From Acidobacteriota bacterium (GTDB taxonomy: Bacteria > Acidobacteriota > Terriglobia > UBA7540): DNA of 5,113 bases. The stretch spans positions 1-5,113 of the forward strand of contig JAJYHU010000123.1 in assembly GCA_021784615.1 (NCBI GenBank), in the 5' to 3' direction. The notes below the pieces were generated by a model. It searched no databases. It worked only from the letters and a program-made list of their open reading frames with translations, and had not been told where the DNA came from. Numbering within the stretch: the first letter of the stretch is position 1; every line of letters starts with the position of its first letter. Shown one piece after another: positions 1 through 5,113 of the stretch. The position numbers and the translations under genes are program-made.

Positions 1-588
1 TTTCAGCCATTCCGCGTTGTAGGGACGCTCGTTCCAGCAGCCGGTGTAATCGATATCCAGCCCATGAAATCGCTTGGCGCCCTGGAGGAATTTGACCACA
101 TAATCGGCCATATCTTGGGAGTAATACCGCCCATCCCCAATCCAGCCTGGCGCGCCCCACGGAAGCGCGTCCAGGATGATCCGCGGATTCCTCGCTTTGG
201 CTTCTTTCATCAGCCACCATTCATATCCCCGGTCGTAGTCTTCATCCGTGCGTGTGTGCATGTGGCTCGGCTCAGACCCGTCGGTGGAGTTCGTGTCCCC
301 ACCGACTTCAACCTTTAGGTGCTGAAGAGACGCTCCGTAATTCGGCTTGAAAAGGTAATCCAGGATTTGCGCCCGCTGCAGTTCGGGGTAGTCAATGAGC
401 AGCCTCGATGATGCTCCAGCGCTCACCGCCCCAAGACCTTCGAAAACTCTGCCGCCTTGTGCGCCGTCAATTTTGATCGTGGTTCTCCCCGCATTCAACG
501 GCAGGCTCTTACCGGACATAAAGGCAACGGTACCCATGCCTGAAACTGCATTCTGAAGGAACTTGCGGCGGCCGATCTGTCTGCTCAT
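1..588 (-). CDS. GH59 family glycosidase (galactosylceramidase-like), Tat-exported, C-terminus cut by window edge
   Basis: Seen: an open frame runs from ATG at 588 to the left edge (196 codons, no stop). Residues 5-17 carry a twin-arginine signal (GRRKFLQ, then a mildly hydrophobic stretch to about residue 33), so the enzyme is probably exported folded. From residue 47 it follows the (beta/alpha)8 catalytic domain of animal galactocerebrosidase closely: FEGLGAVS (49-56), RAQILDYLFKPN (72-83), KVEVGGD (92-98), STDGSEPSHMH (101-111), GYEWWLMKEAK (121-131) and LDIDYTGCWNER (177-188). Family knowledge: GH59 enzymes are retaining beta-galactosidases, and the Glu of WNER (E187 here) is the acid/base. 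The nucleophile Glu and the C-terminal domains lie outside the window. The start is supported by GGAGAG at 595-600, six bases upstream. The natural substrate in a bacterium is unknown; a beta-galactoside or galactolipid is inferred. Family assignment is firm, substrate is not. Confidence 0.93.
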   Translation of the reverse strand, partial: MSRQIGRRKFLQNAVSGMGTVAFMSGKSLPLNAGRTTIKIDGAQGGRVFEGLGAVSAGASSRLLIDYPELQRAQILDYLFKPNYGASLQHLKVEVGGDTNSTDGSEPSHMHTRTDEDYDRGYEWWLMKEAKARNPRIILDALPWGAPGWIGDGRYYSQDMADYVVKFLQGAKRFHGLDIDYTGCWNERPYNAEWLK

Positions 589-594
589 TTTTAT

Positions 595-600
595 CTCTCC
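595..600 (-). promoter_or_regulatory. Ribosome binding site of the GH59 gene
   Basis: On the minus strand GGAGAG sits six bases before the ATG at 588. It fixes the start in front of the twin-arginine signal peptide. Confidence 0.7.
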
Positions 601-673
601 CATTTGCGAGCGGCGGCATGCCCGGGAACGCTGGGGCGGTATTCGGATATCCTTACAACGATTCAGTGCCATC

Positions 674-724
674 GGGCCATAGGAGTTCTCAATAAGGGCT
701 CCTATTCTACGTCGTATTTGGCCC
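674..724 (-). repeat. Bulged inverted repeat in the leader or upstream region of the GH59 gene
   Basis: GGGCCATAGGAG (674-685) is complementary to CTCCTAT (699-705) followed, after a 14-base insertion (706-719), by GGCCC (720-724). This gives 7+5 paired bases around a 13-base loop. It lies about 85 bases upstream of the GH59 start. It has no T-run on either side, so it is not a standard terminator. It could be an operator or a leader RNA fold; the sequence does not decide. The rest of 589-830 shows no gene. Confidence 0.35.
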
Positions 725-734
725 GGGGATAACG

Positions 735-776
735 CAAAAGTAGGGTGGTCCAAGAACTGCGCTTGGCTGAGACACC
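735..776 (-). terminator. Possible weak terminator after the minus-strand ATPase-like gene
   Basis: Read on the minus strand, about 55 bases past the stop at 831, GGTG (776-773) pairs with CACC (747-744) and CCAAG (766-762) pairs with CTTGG (754-750). The loop is seven bases, with an uneven internal loop of six and two bases. CTACTTTTG follows. The short T-run and internal loop make it weak, but the position is right for ending the 831-1520 unit. Confidence 0.3.
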
Positions 777-830
777 AGAGGGAACCGCCGGGAGAAATGT
801 TCATGTGGTTCCACCGGCCGCTCTTGAAAG

Positions 831-1241
831 TTATTTTTGATCCGGAGCTTTCTCTGGCAGGCGCTTGACCAACCTCACGCGGTTTGCTTCACAAAAGCTC
901 ACGTCGCAACAGTTCAAATCAAAGGGAGGTTGAATCAAGAGTTTCCCTGAAGCCTCCGGCTGAATTTCGCCCGGCAAGCGGGACAGGATCGACTCCGGTT
1001 TGTCCCTTGAGCCCTCCAGGATAAACTCCAAGCGGTCCGGATAAGCAACCATCTCAACCGACAGCATGATGTCCGGGTCACCGGCGCCCGTTTGACGGAT
1101 GGCATTGCGGGCTGCTTCTTCAATCTCCTGGGCAAAGTGATCCGCTTCCTGGCCAGGAATTCCGTGTCGCCGCGCTTGAATCGCTATGGCCTCGCGAAGA
1201 ATGTGCAAGAGGCTCGGCTCTCTGCTGATGGCAATTTTCAT
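831..1241 (-). CDS. Degenerate GHKL (RsbW/anti-sigma type) ATPase-fold protein
   Basis: This 136-residue protein has the length and layout of the HATPase_c_2 family of anti-sigma factor/serine kinases such as RsbW and SpoIIAB. Seen: an N-box-like helix EIEEAARNAI (39-48, with E42 and N46 where the family has its Glu and Asn), a beta strand RLEFILEG (70-77) where the D-box follows, and a C-terminal strand RVRLVKRLP (121-129) resembling the family's usual ending. Odd: the D-box Asp-Gly-Gly pattern is replaced by EGSRDKPES (76-84), and the glycine-rich ATP lid is nearly absent (ASGKLLIQPP, 97-106). ATP binding may therefore be weak or lost. There are three Cys at 111, 112 and 117. The ATG at 1241 is the first possible start, because an in-frame TGA lies two codons upstream. 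The Shine-Dalgarno is poor, so translation probably depends on the upstream gene. A partner-switching regulatory role is inferred; the target is unknown. Confidence 0.75.
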   Translation of the reverse strand: MKIAISREPSLLHILREAIAIQARRHGIPGQEADHFAQEIEEAARNAIRQTGAGDPDIMLSVEMVAYPDRLEFILEGSRDKPESILSRLPGEIQPEASGKLLIQPPFDLNCCDVSFCEANRVRLVKRLPEKAPDQK

Positions 1242-1244
1242 CGC

Positions 1245-1343
1245 TCACGACGATTCATGATCAGATGAGCCGTTTGGACGGACATAAGATCCCATGCCGA
1301 CTCCCCGGCCCTCAAAGCGCTCTTGCTCCACCGCTTGTTCAAT
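1245..1343 (-). other. Coding-like tail in frame with the Cys-rich gene, beyond its TAA stop
   Basis: Reading on past the TAA at 1346-1344 without changing frame gives 32 sense codons (1343-1248) and then TGA (1247-1245). The product looks protein-like, with an acidic helix (EQAVEQERFEGRG) followed by GMGSYVRPNG. The tail ends only three bases before the ATG of the ATPase-like gene, a typical operon spacing. I infer that the ancestral small gene had about 91 codons and that the TAA is a recent nonsense change, a sequencing error or a read-through site. Alternatively this is simply untranslated spacer. Confidence 0.5.
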
Positions 1344-1520
1344 TTAAACTGCGTCCTGCGTCTTGTAATCGCAAGCATCGCGGCAATCCAGGCAGTAGTA
1401 CTGCCCGTCCTCCGTGAGGCGCACGCCATAATCTGAATGGCAGAGGACGCAGTATTTGTCGCAACTACAGCGATCTTCCGGCTGTCCGCAGACGTAACAC
1501 TGGAATATCTTCCGTTCCAT
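1344..1520 (-). CDS. Small Cys-rich, probable zinc-binding protein (58 aa), perhaps truncated
   Basis: Too short for usual gene finders, but well supported. It starts at ATG 1520, nine bases after AAGGAAG (1536-1530), and ends at TAA 1346-1344. It has nine Cys in 58 residues, arranged mostly as pairs: C8-x2-C11, C18-x-C20, C24-x2-C27 (followed by H28), C43-x2-C46 and C50. Such knuckles are typical of small treble-clef or ribbon zinc proteins; zinc binding is inferred. I do not recognise a named family. The net charge is acidic and there is no signal peptide or membrane segment. It is the first gene of a minus-strand pair with the RsbW-like gene, suggesting a shared regulatory role. The same frame continues with protein-like sequence after the stop, so the product may once have been about 33 residues longer. 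Confidence 0.72.
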   Translation of the reverse strand: MERKIFQCYVCGQPEDRCSCDKYCVLCHSDYGVRLTEDGQYYCLDCRDACDYKTQDAV

Positions 1521-1564
1521 CAGACAGATCTTCCTTTCGCCGCACGCCGTTTTTTTCTTCCCTC

Positions 1565-1593
1565 ATTCTTAGTCAACCTATCTACAAAATCAA
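1565..1593 (-). promoter_or_regulatory. Candidate promoter for the Cys-rich/ATPase-like gene pair
   Basis: On the minus strand TTGATT (1593-1588) is followed after 17 bases by AAGAAT (1570-1565), or after 16 by TAAGAA. This would start RNA about 40 bases before the ATG at 1520. The -10 match is poor. The case rests mainly on position in the divergent gap. Confidence 0.22.
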
Positions 1594-1619
1594 CTCCGGA
1601 CAGGCGGCATAACCCTGCC

Positions 1620-1649
1620 TTGACCCTTTCTCTCCGTAAATGTTACGCT
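1620..1649 (+). promoter_or_regulatory. Candidate promoter of the gcv operon
   Basis: TTGACC (1620-1625) matches five of six bases of the sigma-70 -35 box. TACGCT (1644-1649) follows after 18 bases as a moderate -10. The transcript would begin near 1656, leaving a leader of roughly 38 bases before gcvT. That is too short for a glycine riboswitch, and none is visible in 1521-1693. Confidence 0.4.
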
Positions 1650-1681
1650 CCATAATTCACTATCACTGAAGGCTTGAAACC

Positions 1682-1687
1682 AGGAGA
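1682..1687 (+). promoter_or_regulatory. Ribosome binding site that decides the TTG start of gcvT
   Basis: AGGAGA lies six bases before TTG at 1694. The next in-frame ATG, Met25, is inside the conserved domain, so the TTG is the credible start. Confidence 0.75.
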
Positions 1688-1693
1688 ATCTGC

Positions 1694-2803
1694 TTGGCCA
1701 CCCCTGAAACGCGCGGGGCAAAGCGCACCGTCCTCTACGCAATCCACAAGGCAGCAGGCGCGAAGATGGCCGAATTTGGCGGCTGGGAGATGCCCATCGA
1801 ATATGCGGGCATTACCCAGGAGCACTTGGCGGTCCGAAACGCCGCCGGCATCTTTGACGTGAGCCATATGGGTGAAATCGCCGTGCGGGGTCCTCAGGCC
1901 CTTAGTTTGCTTCAGGAACTGACGTCGAATGACGTCGCACGCTTGAAGGTCTTCCAAGTTCAGTACACGGCCTTGATGTATCCTGAAGGGAGTGCGGTTG
2001 ATGATTGCGTCGTTCACCGGCTGGGCGAAGATCACTATTTCATTTGCGTGAACGCCGCAAACACCGATAAGGATTTTGAGTGGATTATGGCGCACAACAA
2101 GGCCGGGGCTGAAGTCCAAAACGTTTCATCCCAATATTCCCAGGTTGCCGTGCAAGGCCCTCGGGCAGCGGGTATTTTAGGTAAAGTGACGGACTTCGAC
2201 CTTGCCTCGCTCCGCTATTACTGGTGTGGCAATACTCAATGCTGCGGAGTCAAAGGCCTTTTAGCAAGGACGGGATACACGGGCGAAGATGGGTTTGAGT
2301 TCTACTTTGCGCCTGAAAACTCCGAGCGAGTTTGGAACACTTTGCTCGAAGCCGGGCGCGATGAAGGATTGCAACCCGTCGGCCTGGGAGCCCGCAACAC
2401 TTTACGGCTGGAGGCAGGGTATCCTCTATACGGGCATGAATTGGATCAGGATACAACGCTCCTTGAGGCCAATCTGGGCTGGATCTGCAAACTGGACAAG
2501 GGCGAATTCCTGGGAAGAAACGCGCTCCAGAAACAGATCGAGGAGGGCGTTCGCAAGAAACTCGTGGGGCTTGAAATGCTGGAGCCCGGAATCGCGCGTG
2601 ACGGTTACCCGGTGTGGATGGAGGGCAAAAAGGTTGGCCAGGTTACCAGCGGCTCGCCCGCTCCCTTCCTGAAAAAAAATATTGGGCTCGCTTTCGTGCC
2701 CCCGGCGGCAGCCGGCATAGGGCGAGAAATGAAGATCGAAATCCGAACTAGGCAAGTGTGCGCGCGCCAAGCGCCACTACCTTTTTACAAGCGGCCCAAG
2801 TAG
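1694..2803 (+). CDS. gcvT: Glycine cleavage system T-protein (aminomethyltransferase)
   Basis: A cytosolic enzyme that takes the aminomethyl group from lipoyl-H-protein and gives 5,10-methylene-tetrahydrofolate and ammonia. Its 369 residues are the normal family length. Seen: FGGWEMPIEY (28-37), DVSHMGEI (55-62), the conserved acidic VDD (102-104), which includes the family's catalytic Asp, RTGYTGEDGFE (192-202), GLGARNTLRLEAGYPLYGHE (230-249), TSGSPAPFLKKNIGLA (318-333), and the C-terminal FYKRPK ending. The start is TTG, set by a strong AGGAGA six bases upstream. R-N-T in the GLGAR segment stands where many homologues have R-D-T, and I do not regard it as inactivating. It is the first gene of the gcv operon, with gcvH 83 bases downstream. 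No frameshift is seen. Confidence 0.97.
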   Translation: MATPETRGAKRTVLYAIHKAAGAKMAEFGGWEMPIEYAGITQEHLAVRNAAGIFDVSHMGEIAVRGPQALSLLQELTSNDVARLKVFQVQYTALMYPEGSAVDDCVVHRLGEDHYFICVNAANTDKDFEWIMAHNKAGAEVQNVSSQYSQVAVQGPRAAGILGKVTDFDLASLRYYWCGNTQCCGVKGLLARTGYTGEDGFEFYFAPENSERVWNTLLEAGRDEGLQPVGLGARNTLRLEAGYPLYGHELDQDTTLLEANLGWICKLDKGEFLGRNALQKQIEEGVRKKLVGLEMLEPGIARDGYPVWMEGKKVGQVTSGSPAPFLKKNIGLAFVPPAAAGIGREMKIEIRTRQVCARQAPLPFYKRPK

Positions 2804-2872
2804 GATAGAGATATAGTTTTACGGGACCCGGCATAGGGGCAAAACGGCTGGGTCGAGACAATCAACTCTATC
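2804..2872 (+). promoter_or_regulatory. Structured gcvT-gcvH intercistronic element
   Basis: Immediately after the gcvT stop, GATAGAG (2804-2810) is a perfect complement of CTCTATC (2866-2872). Nested inside, GACCCGGC (2825-2832) pairs with GCTGGGTC (2847-2854) over eight positions with one G-U, around a 14-base loop containing AGGGGCAAAAC. The outer stem ends right before the GGAG (2873-2876) used by gcvH, so folding could affect gcvH translation or mRNA processing. There is no T-run, so it is not a terminator. Fragments resemble glycine and c-di-GMP aptamer cores, but neither consensus is complete. Confidence 0.4.
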
Positions 2873-2886
2873 GGAGCGTGGTTCCC

Positions 2887-3276
2887 ATGTATCCTGACGA
2901 ATGCCAATACACCAAAGATCATGAATGGATTCGAGTGGACGAAGACACCGGAACGATCGGAATTACCGACCATGCCCAGAAGGAATTGGGCGATATCGTC
3001 TATGTTGAACTCCCGAAAGTAGGCGATCCTGTGACGGCGTCGGAGACCTTTGGGACCGTCGAGTCTGTCAAGGCGGTTTCAGAAGTCTACTCGCCGGTGA
3101 CGGGAGAGGTGACCGGCGTCAACTGCAAACTCCAAAACCATCCCGAGCTTTTGAATTCCGATCCCCACGGATCGGCCTGGCTGGTTCGAGTCCATCTCTC
3201 CGACCCTAAGGAAGTCGAGAAGTTGATGTCTGCGGAGGAATACGAGGCTTACATCCGGGAGGATAAGGCCCACTGA
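2887..3276 (+). CDS. gcvH: Glycine cleavage system H-protein (lipoyl carrier)
   Basis: The small carrier protein whose lipoyl arm shuttles the aminomethyl group between P, T and L proteins. Seen: the usual family opening MYPDECQYTKDHEWIRV, then GIGITDHAQKELGDIVYVELP-type strands, and the lipoylation motif ETFGTVESVKAVSEVYSP with the acceptor Lys at residue 62 from the chosen start. The ending is also typical (GSAWLVRV, then the acidic helix). Length is 129 residues, normal for the family. I chose ATG 2887 over the in-frame GTG at 2878: GGAG at 2873-2876 is ten bases from the ATG but only one from the GTG, and homologues begin at this Met. The stop TGA shares its last base with the ATG of gcvPA, implying translational coupling. 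Confidence 0.96.
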   Translation: MYPDECQYTKDHEWIRVDEDTGTIGITDHAQKELGDIVYVELPKVGDPVTASETFGTVESVKAVSEVYSPVTGEVTGVNCKLQNHPELLNSDPHGSAWLVRVHLSDPKEVEKLMSAEEYEAYIREDKAH

Positions 3277-4673
3277 TGCGCTATCTCCCCAATTCTCCCA
3301 GCGACCGGGCTGAAATGCTCCGCACGATCGGTTACAGTTCCCTTGAAGACCTCTTTTCCCAGATTCCCCAAGCGATTCGGTTCCAAGGCCGGCTGAACCT
3401 GCCCGGTCCGCTCTCGGAACAGGAAATCCTGGATTTCTTCCGGGACGCGGCCGGCCAAAGCAGCCGCGAATACGTGTCGCTGCTCGGCGCAGGAGCCTAT
3501 TCCCATTTCCGGCCGGCAGCCGTCGACGCCATGCTTTCCCGGGGTGAATTCTTTACCGCTTACACGCCCTACCAGGCGGAACTGGCACAGGGAACCTTGC
3601 AGGCGATGTTTGAGTTCCAGACCTTGATGGCCCAGCTGACCAGCATGGAAGTTTCGAACGCCTCGCTCTATGATGGCTCCACAGCCACCACCGAAGCCGC
3701 CTTGATGGCGCTGCGGCTGACGCGGCGCAACCGCGTGGTGGTTGCACGGACCCTCCATCCCGAGTACCGCGAAGTCATGGCAACTTACGTCCGGCACCTG
3801 GGAACAGAAATTGTCGAGGTTCGCTATTCAGCTTCCGGACAACTGGACATGGAAGAGTTGGAGCGGGCTCTCAAGCAGGAAACCGCTGCGGTGGTGCTCC
3901 AGTCACCCAATTTCTTGGGGGCGATCGAGCCTTCCCGAGAGGTTGCCGAGCTTGCTCACCGAAGCGGAGCGTTGCTGGTGGCCGCCGTGACCGAGCCGCT
4001 TTCGCTTGCTGTCGTCAAACCGCCCAGCGACGCCGACATCGTTACCGGAGAGGCGCAGTCCTTCGGCGTTCCGGTAGCCTTTGGCGGACCCTACGTCGGC
4101 TTCCTGGCAACTCGCGAAAAGTTTGTGCGCCAAATGCCGGGGCGTCTGGTCGGGCAGACGGTCGACACCCAGGGCCGGCGGGGATTTGTCCTGACGCTTG
4201 CCACGCGCGAGCAACACATCCGCCGTGAAAAAGCCACTTCCAACATCTGTACTAACCAGTCCTTGTGCGCGCTGGCCGCCACAATCTATCTCTGCTTGCT
4301 CGGAAAGCAAGGGCTGAAGGCTCTAGCTGAGCAGAACCTGGCGAAAGCCCACTACGCCGCCCGGCAACTCCAGGAAGTCCCTGGCGCCACCGTCCCCTTT
4401 ACCGCCCCTTACTTCAATGAGTTCGTAGTCAAGGCTCCGGGCAAAGCGGAAGATGTGCTCCTTGAACTTCGCCGGGAAAAAATCCTTGGCGGCGTGAGTC
4501 TGGGGCGATTCTATCCGGAACTTGAAAATCATCTTCTGGTTTGCGTCACTGAAACCGTCGATAAGGCCACCCTCGACCGAATGACGAGGGTTTACAGGCA
4601 GATCTCGAATCGCGCGGAAACAGGCGATGGAGCGAAGACGGCAGCGCCCCATGCCGTCGGTCAGGAAAAATGA
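3276..4673 (+). CDS. gcvPA: Glycine dehydrogenase (decarboxylating) subunit 1, P-protein N-terminal half
   Basis: The alpha subunit of the two-subunit P-protein, which with GcvPB decarboxylates glycine and loads the aminomethyl group onto lipoyl-GcvH. Seen in the 465 residues: MRYLPNSPSDRAEML opening, GAGAYSHFRPAAVD (71-84), FFTAYTPYQAELAQGTLQ (92-109), NASLYDGSTATTEA (128-141), GEAQSFGVPVAFGGPYVGFL (258-277), MPGRLVGQTVD (287-297), REQHIRREKATSNICTNQ (311-328) and GGVSLGRFYP (405-414). These are the signature blocks of this aminotransferase-fold subunit. The PLP-binding Lys belongs to the other subunit. Family members are usually about 440-450 residues; the last 20 here (from RAETGDG) look like an unstructured tail. 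Start: ATG 3276 overlaps the gcvH stop by one base, with GGGAGGA at 3257-3263. The stop overlaps the gcvPB start. Confidence 0.96.
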   Translation: MRYLPNSPSDRAEMLRTIGYSSLEDLFSQIPQAIRFQGRLNLPGPLSEQEILDFFRDAAGQSSREYVSLLGAGAYSHFRPAAVDAMLSRGEFFTAYTPYQAELAQGTLQAMFEFQTLMAQLTSMEVSNASLYDGSTATTEAALMALRLTRRNRVVVARTLHPEYREVMATYVRHLGTEIVEVRYSASGQLDMEELERALKQETAAVVLQSPNFLGAIEPSREVAELAHRSGALLVAAVTEPLSLAVVKPPSDADIVTGEAQSFGVPVAFGGPYVGFLATREKFVRQMPGRLVGQTVDTQGRRGFVLTLATREQHIRREKATSNICTNQSLCALAATIYLCLLGKQGLKALAEQNLAKAHYAARQLQEVPGATVPFTAPYFNEFVVKAPGKAEDVLLELRREKILGGVSLGRFYPELENHLLVCVTETVDKATLDRMTRVYRQISNRAETGDGAKTAAPHAVGQEK

Positions 4674-5113
4674 TGAAGGACCAGATCAGGCATGCCAGAA
4701 CCCACGTCACCCGCGACGAAGATTTGATTTTTGAGAGGAGTTCGCCGGGCAAATGTGGCGTTGATTTGTCTCCTCTGGACGTGCCTGCGGTTCTAGCATC
4801 GGAGGTTCTCGGCGAGGAATTTCATCGCGCTGAAATTCCAGGCTTCCCGGAGGTTTCGGAGCTTGAAGTCATCCGGCACTTTACTCGCCTCTCAACCTGG
4901 AACTACGGCGTCGATACGGGACTTTATCCGCTGGGGTCTTGTACCATGAAGTACAATCCCCGCATCAACGAAGTTGTGGCACGGCTGGAGGGCCTCGCAA
5001 CCGACCATCCCTATGCTCCCACTGAACTTGCGCAAGGCTGCCTGCGAGTCCTTTACGAAACAGTGCAGTGCCTCAAAGAAATTACGGGCATGGATGCCGT
5101 TTCACTGCAACCG
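4673..5113 (+). CDS. gcvPB: Glycine dehydrogenase (decarboxylating) subunit 2, P-protein C-terminal half, cut by window edge
   Basis: The beta, PLP-binding subunit of split P-protein; the first 147 residues are visible and open to the right edge. Seen: the family opening FERSSPGKCGVDLS (20-33), then LSTWNYGVDTGLYPLGSCTM (73-92) followed by KYNPRINE (93-100), and HPYAPTELAQG (112-122). All are characteristic of GcvPB. The catalytic PLP Lys lies beyond the window. Start choice: ATG ATG occurs at 4670 and 4673. AGGAA at 4663-4667 is five bases from the second and two from the first, so 4673 is preferred. It shares one base with the gcvPA stop, as at the gcvH/gcvPA junction, which would help keep the two subunits in equal amounts. 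Confidence 0.96.
   Translation, partial: MKDQIRHARTHVTRDEDLIFERSSPGKCGVDLSPLDVPAVLASEVLGEEFHRAEIPGFPEVSELEVIRHFTRLSTWNYGVDTGLYPLGSCTMKYNPRINEVVARLEGLATDHPYAPTELAQGCLRVLYETVQCLKEITGMDAVSLQP

Noticed and set aside
64..318. Plus-strand open frame of 84 codons opposite the GH59 gene
   Set aside because: The minus strand encodes clear GH59 motifs across the same bases, so this is a shadow.
722..790. Pieces resembling a TPP riboswitch (GGATAACGC with GTAGGG, and CTGAGACACC)
   Set aside because: The pieces are in the wrong order for the THI box, the remaining conserved parts are missing, and no thiamine gene follows on the plus strand.
1391..1405. Near-perfect palindrome GGCAGTAGTACTGCC
   Set aside because: It lies inside the Cys-rich gene, encoding Gln-Tyr-Tyr-Cys, and has no regulatory context.
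1238..1429. Minus-strand open frame of 63 codons that overlaps the ATPase-like gene by ATGA
   Set aside because: It runs out of frame through the Cys-rich gene, its product is Arg-rich with no motif, and the Cys-rich frame has a Shine-Dalgarno and paired Cys. The ATGA overlap is a coincidence.
1920..1937. Direct repeat TGACGTCG-AA-TGACGTCG with palindromic GACGTC
   Set aside because: It encodes the conserved LTSNDV stretch of GcvT, so it is explained by coding sequence.
2831..2848. Match to the c-di-GMP-I core (GCATAGGGGCAAAAC against GCACAGGGCAAACC)
   Set aside because: The second conserved half (GGACGCAAAGCC) is absent, so it is not called as this riboswitch; it is only mentioned within the intercistronic finding.
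3249..3797. Long minus-strand open frame of 182 codons opposite gcvPA
   Set aside because: It is antisense to a strongly recognised gene, has no family motif, and reflects the codon bias of the true strand.

Overview
The window is a stretch of moderately GC-rich bacterial chromosome with two minus-strand units on the left and the start of a plus-strand glycine cleavage operon on the right. A split glycine dehydrogenase (gcvPA plus gcvPB) downstream of gcvT and gcvH, a bacterial GH59 glycosidase, and an RsbW-like protein beside a small Cys-rich protein would fit a soil-type Acidobacteriota genome. That assignment is inference from gene content, with no marker gene to prove it. I see no tRNA, rRNA, CRISPR array, insertion sequence or att site.

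Left (1-830): the N-terminal 196 residues of a Tat-exported family GH59 glycosidase, related to animal galactosylceramidase, run off the left edge on the minus strand. Its upstream gap (589-830) holds a long bulged inverted repeat and a weak terminator-like hairpin for the next unit.

Middle (831-1693): a minus-strand pair encodes a 58-residue Cys-rich, probably zinc-binding protein (1344-1520) followed by a degenerate GHKL/RsbW-type ATPase-fold protein (831-1241). The Cys-rich frame stops at a TAA, but protein-like sequence continues in the same frame for 32 codons. It ends three bases before the ATPase-like gene, so the small gene may be recently truncated, or read through. The gap 1521-1693 is a divergent promoter region.

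Right (1694-5113): gcvT, gcvH, gcvPA and gcvPB (partial) form one operon for the glycine cleavage system. P-protein (PA+PB) decarboxylates glycine onto lipoyl-H-protein, and T-protein passes the methylene carbon to tetrahydrofolate with release of ammonia. The L-protein gene is not in view. gcvH/gcvPA and gcvPA/gcvPB meet in one-base stop/start overlaps. The gcvT-gcvH gap is 83 bases and can fold into two nested stems just before the gcvH ribosome binding site.

The gcv operon itself is ordinary. The points most worth a second look are the interrupted Cys-rich gene with its ATPase-like partner, the gcvT-gcvH intercistronic structure, and the bacterial GH59 enzyme. I found no clear new multi-gene system.
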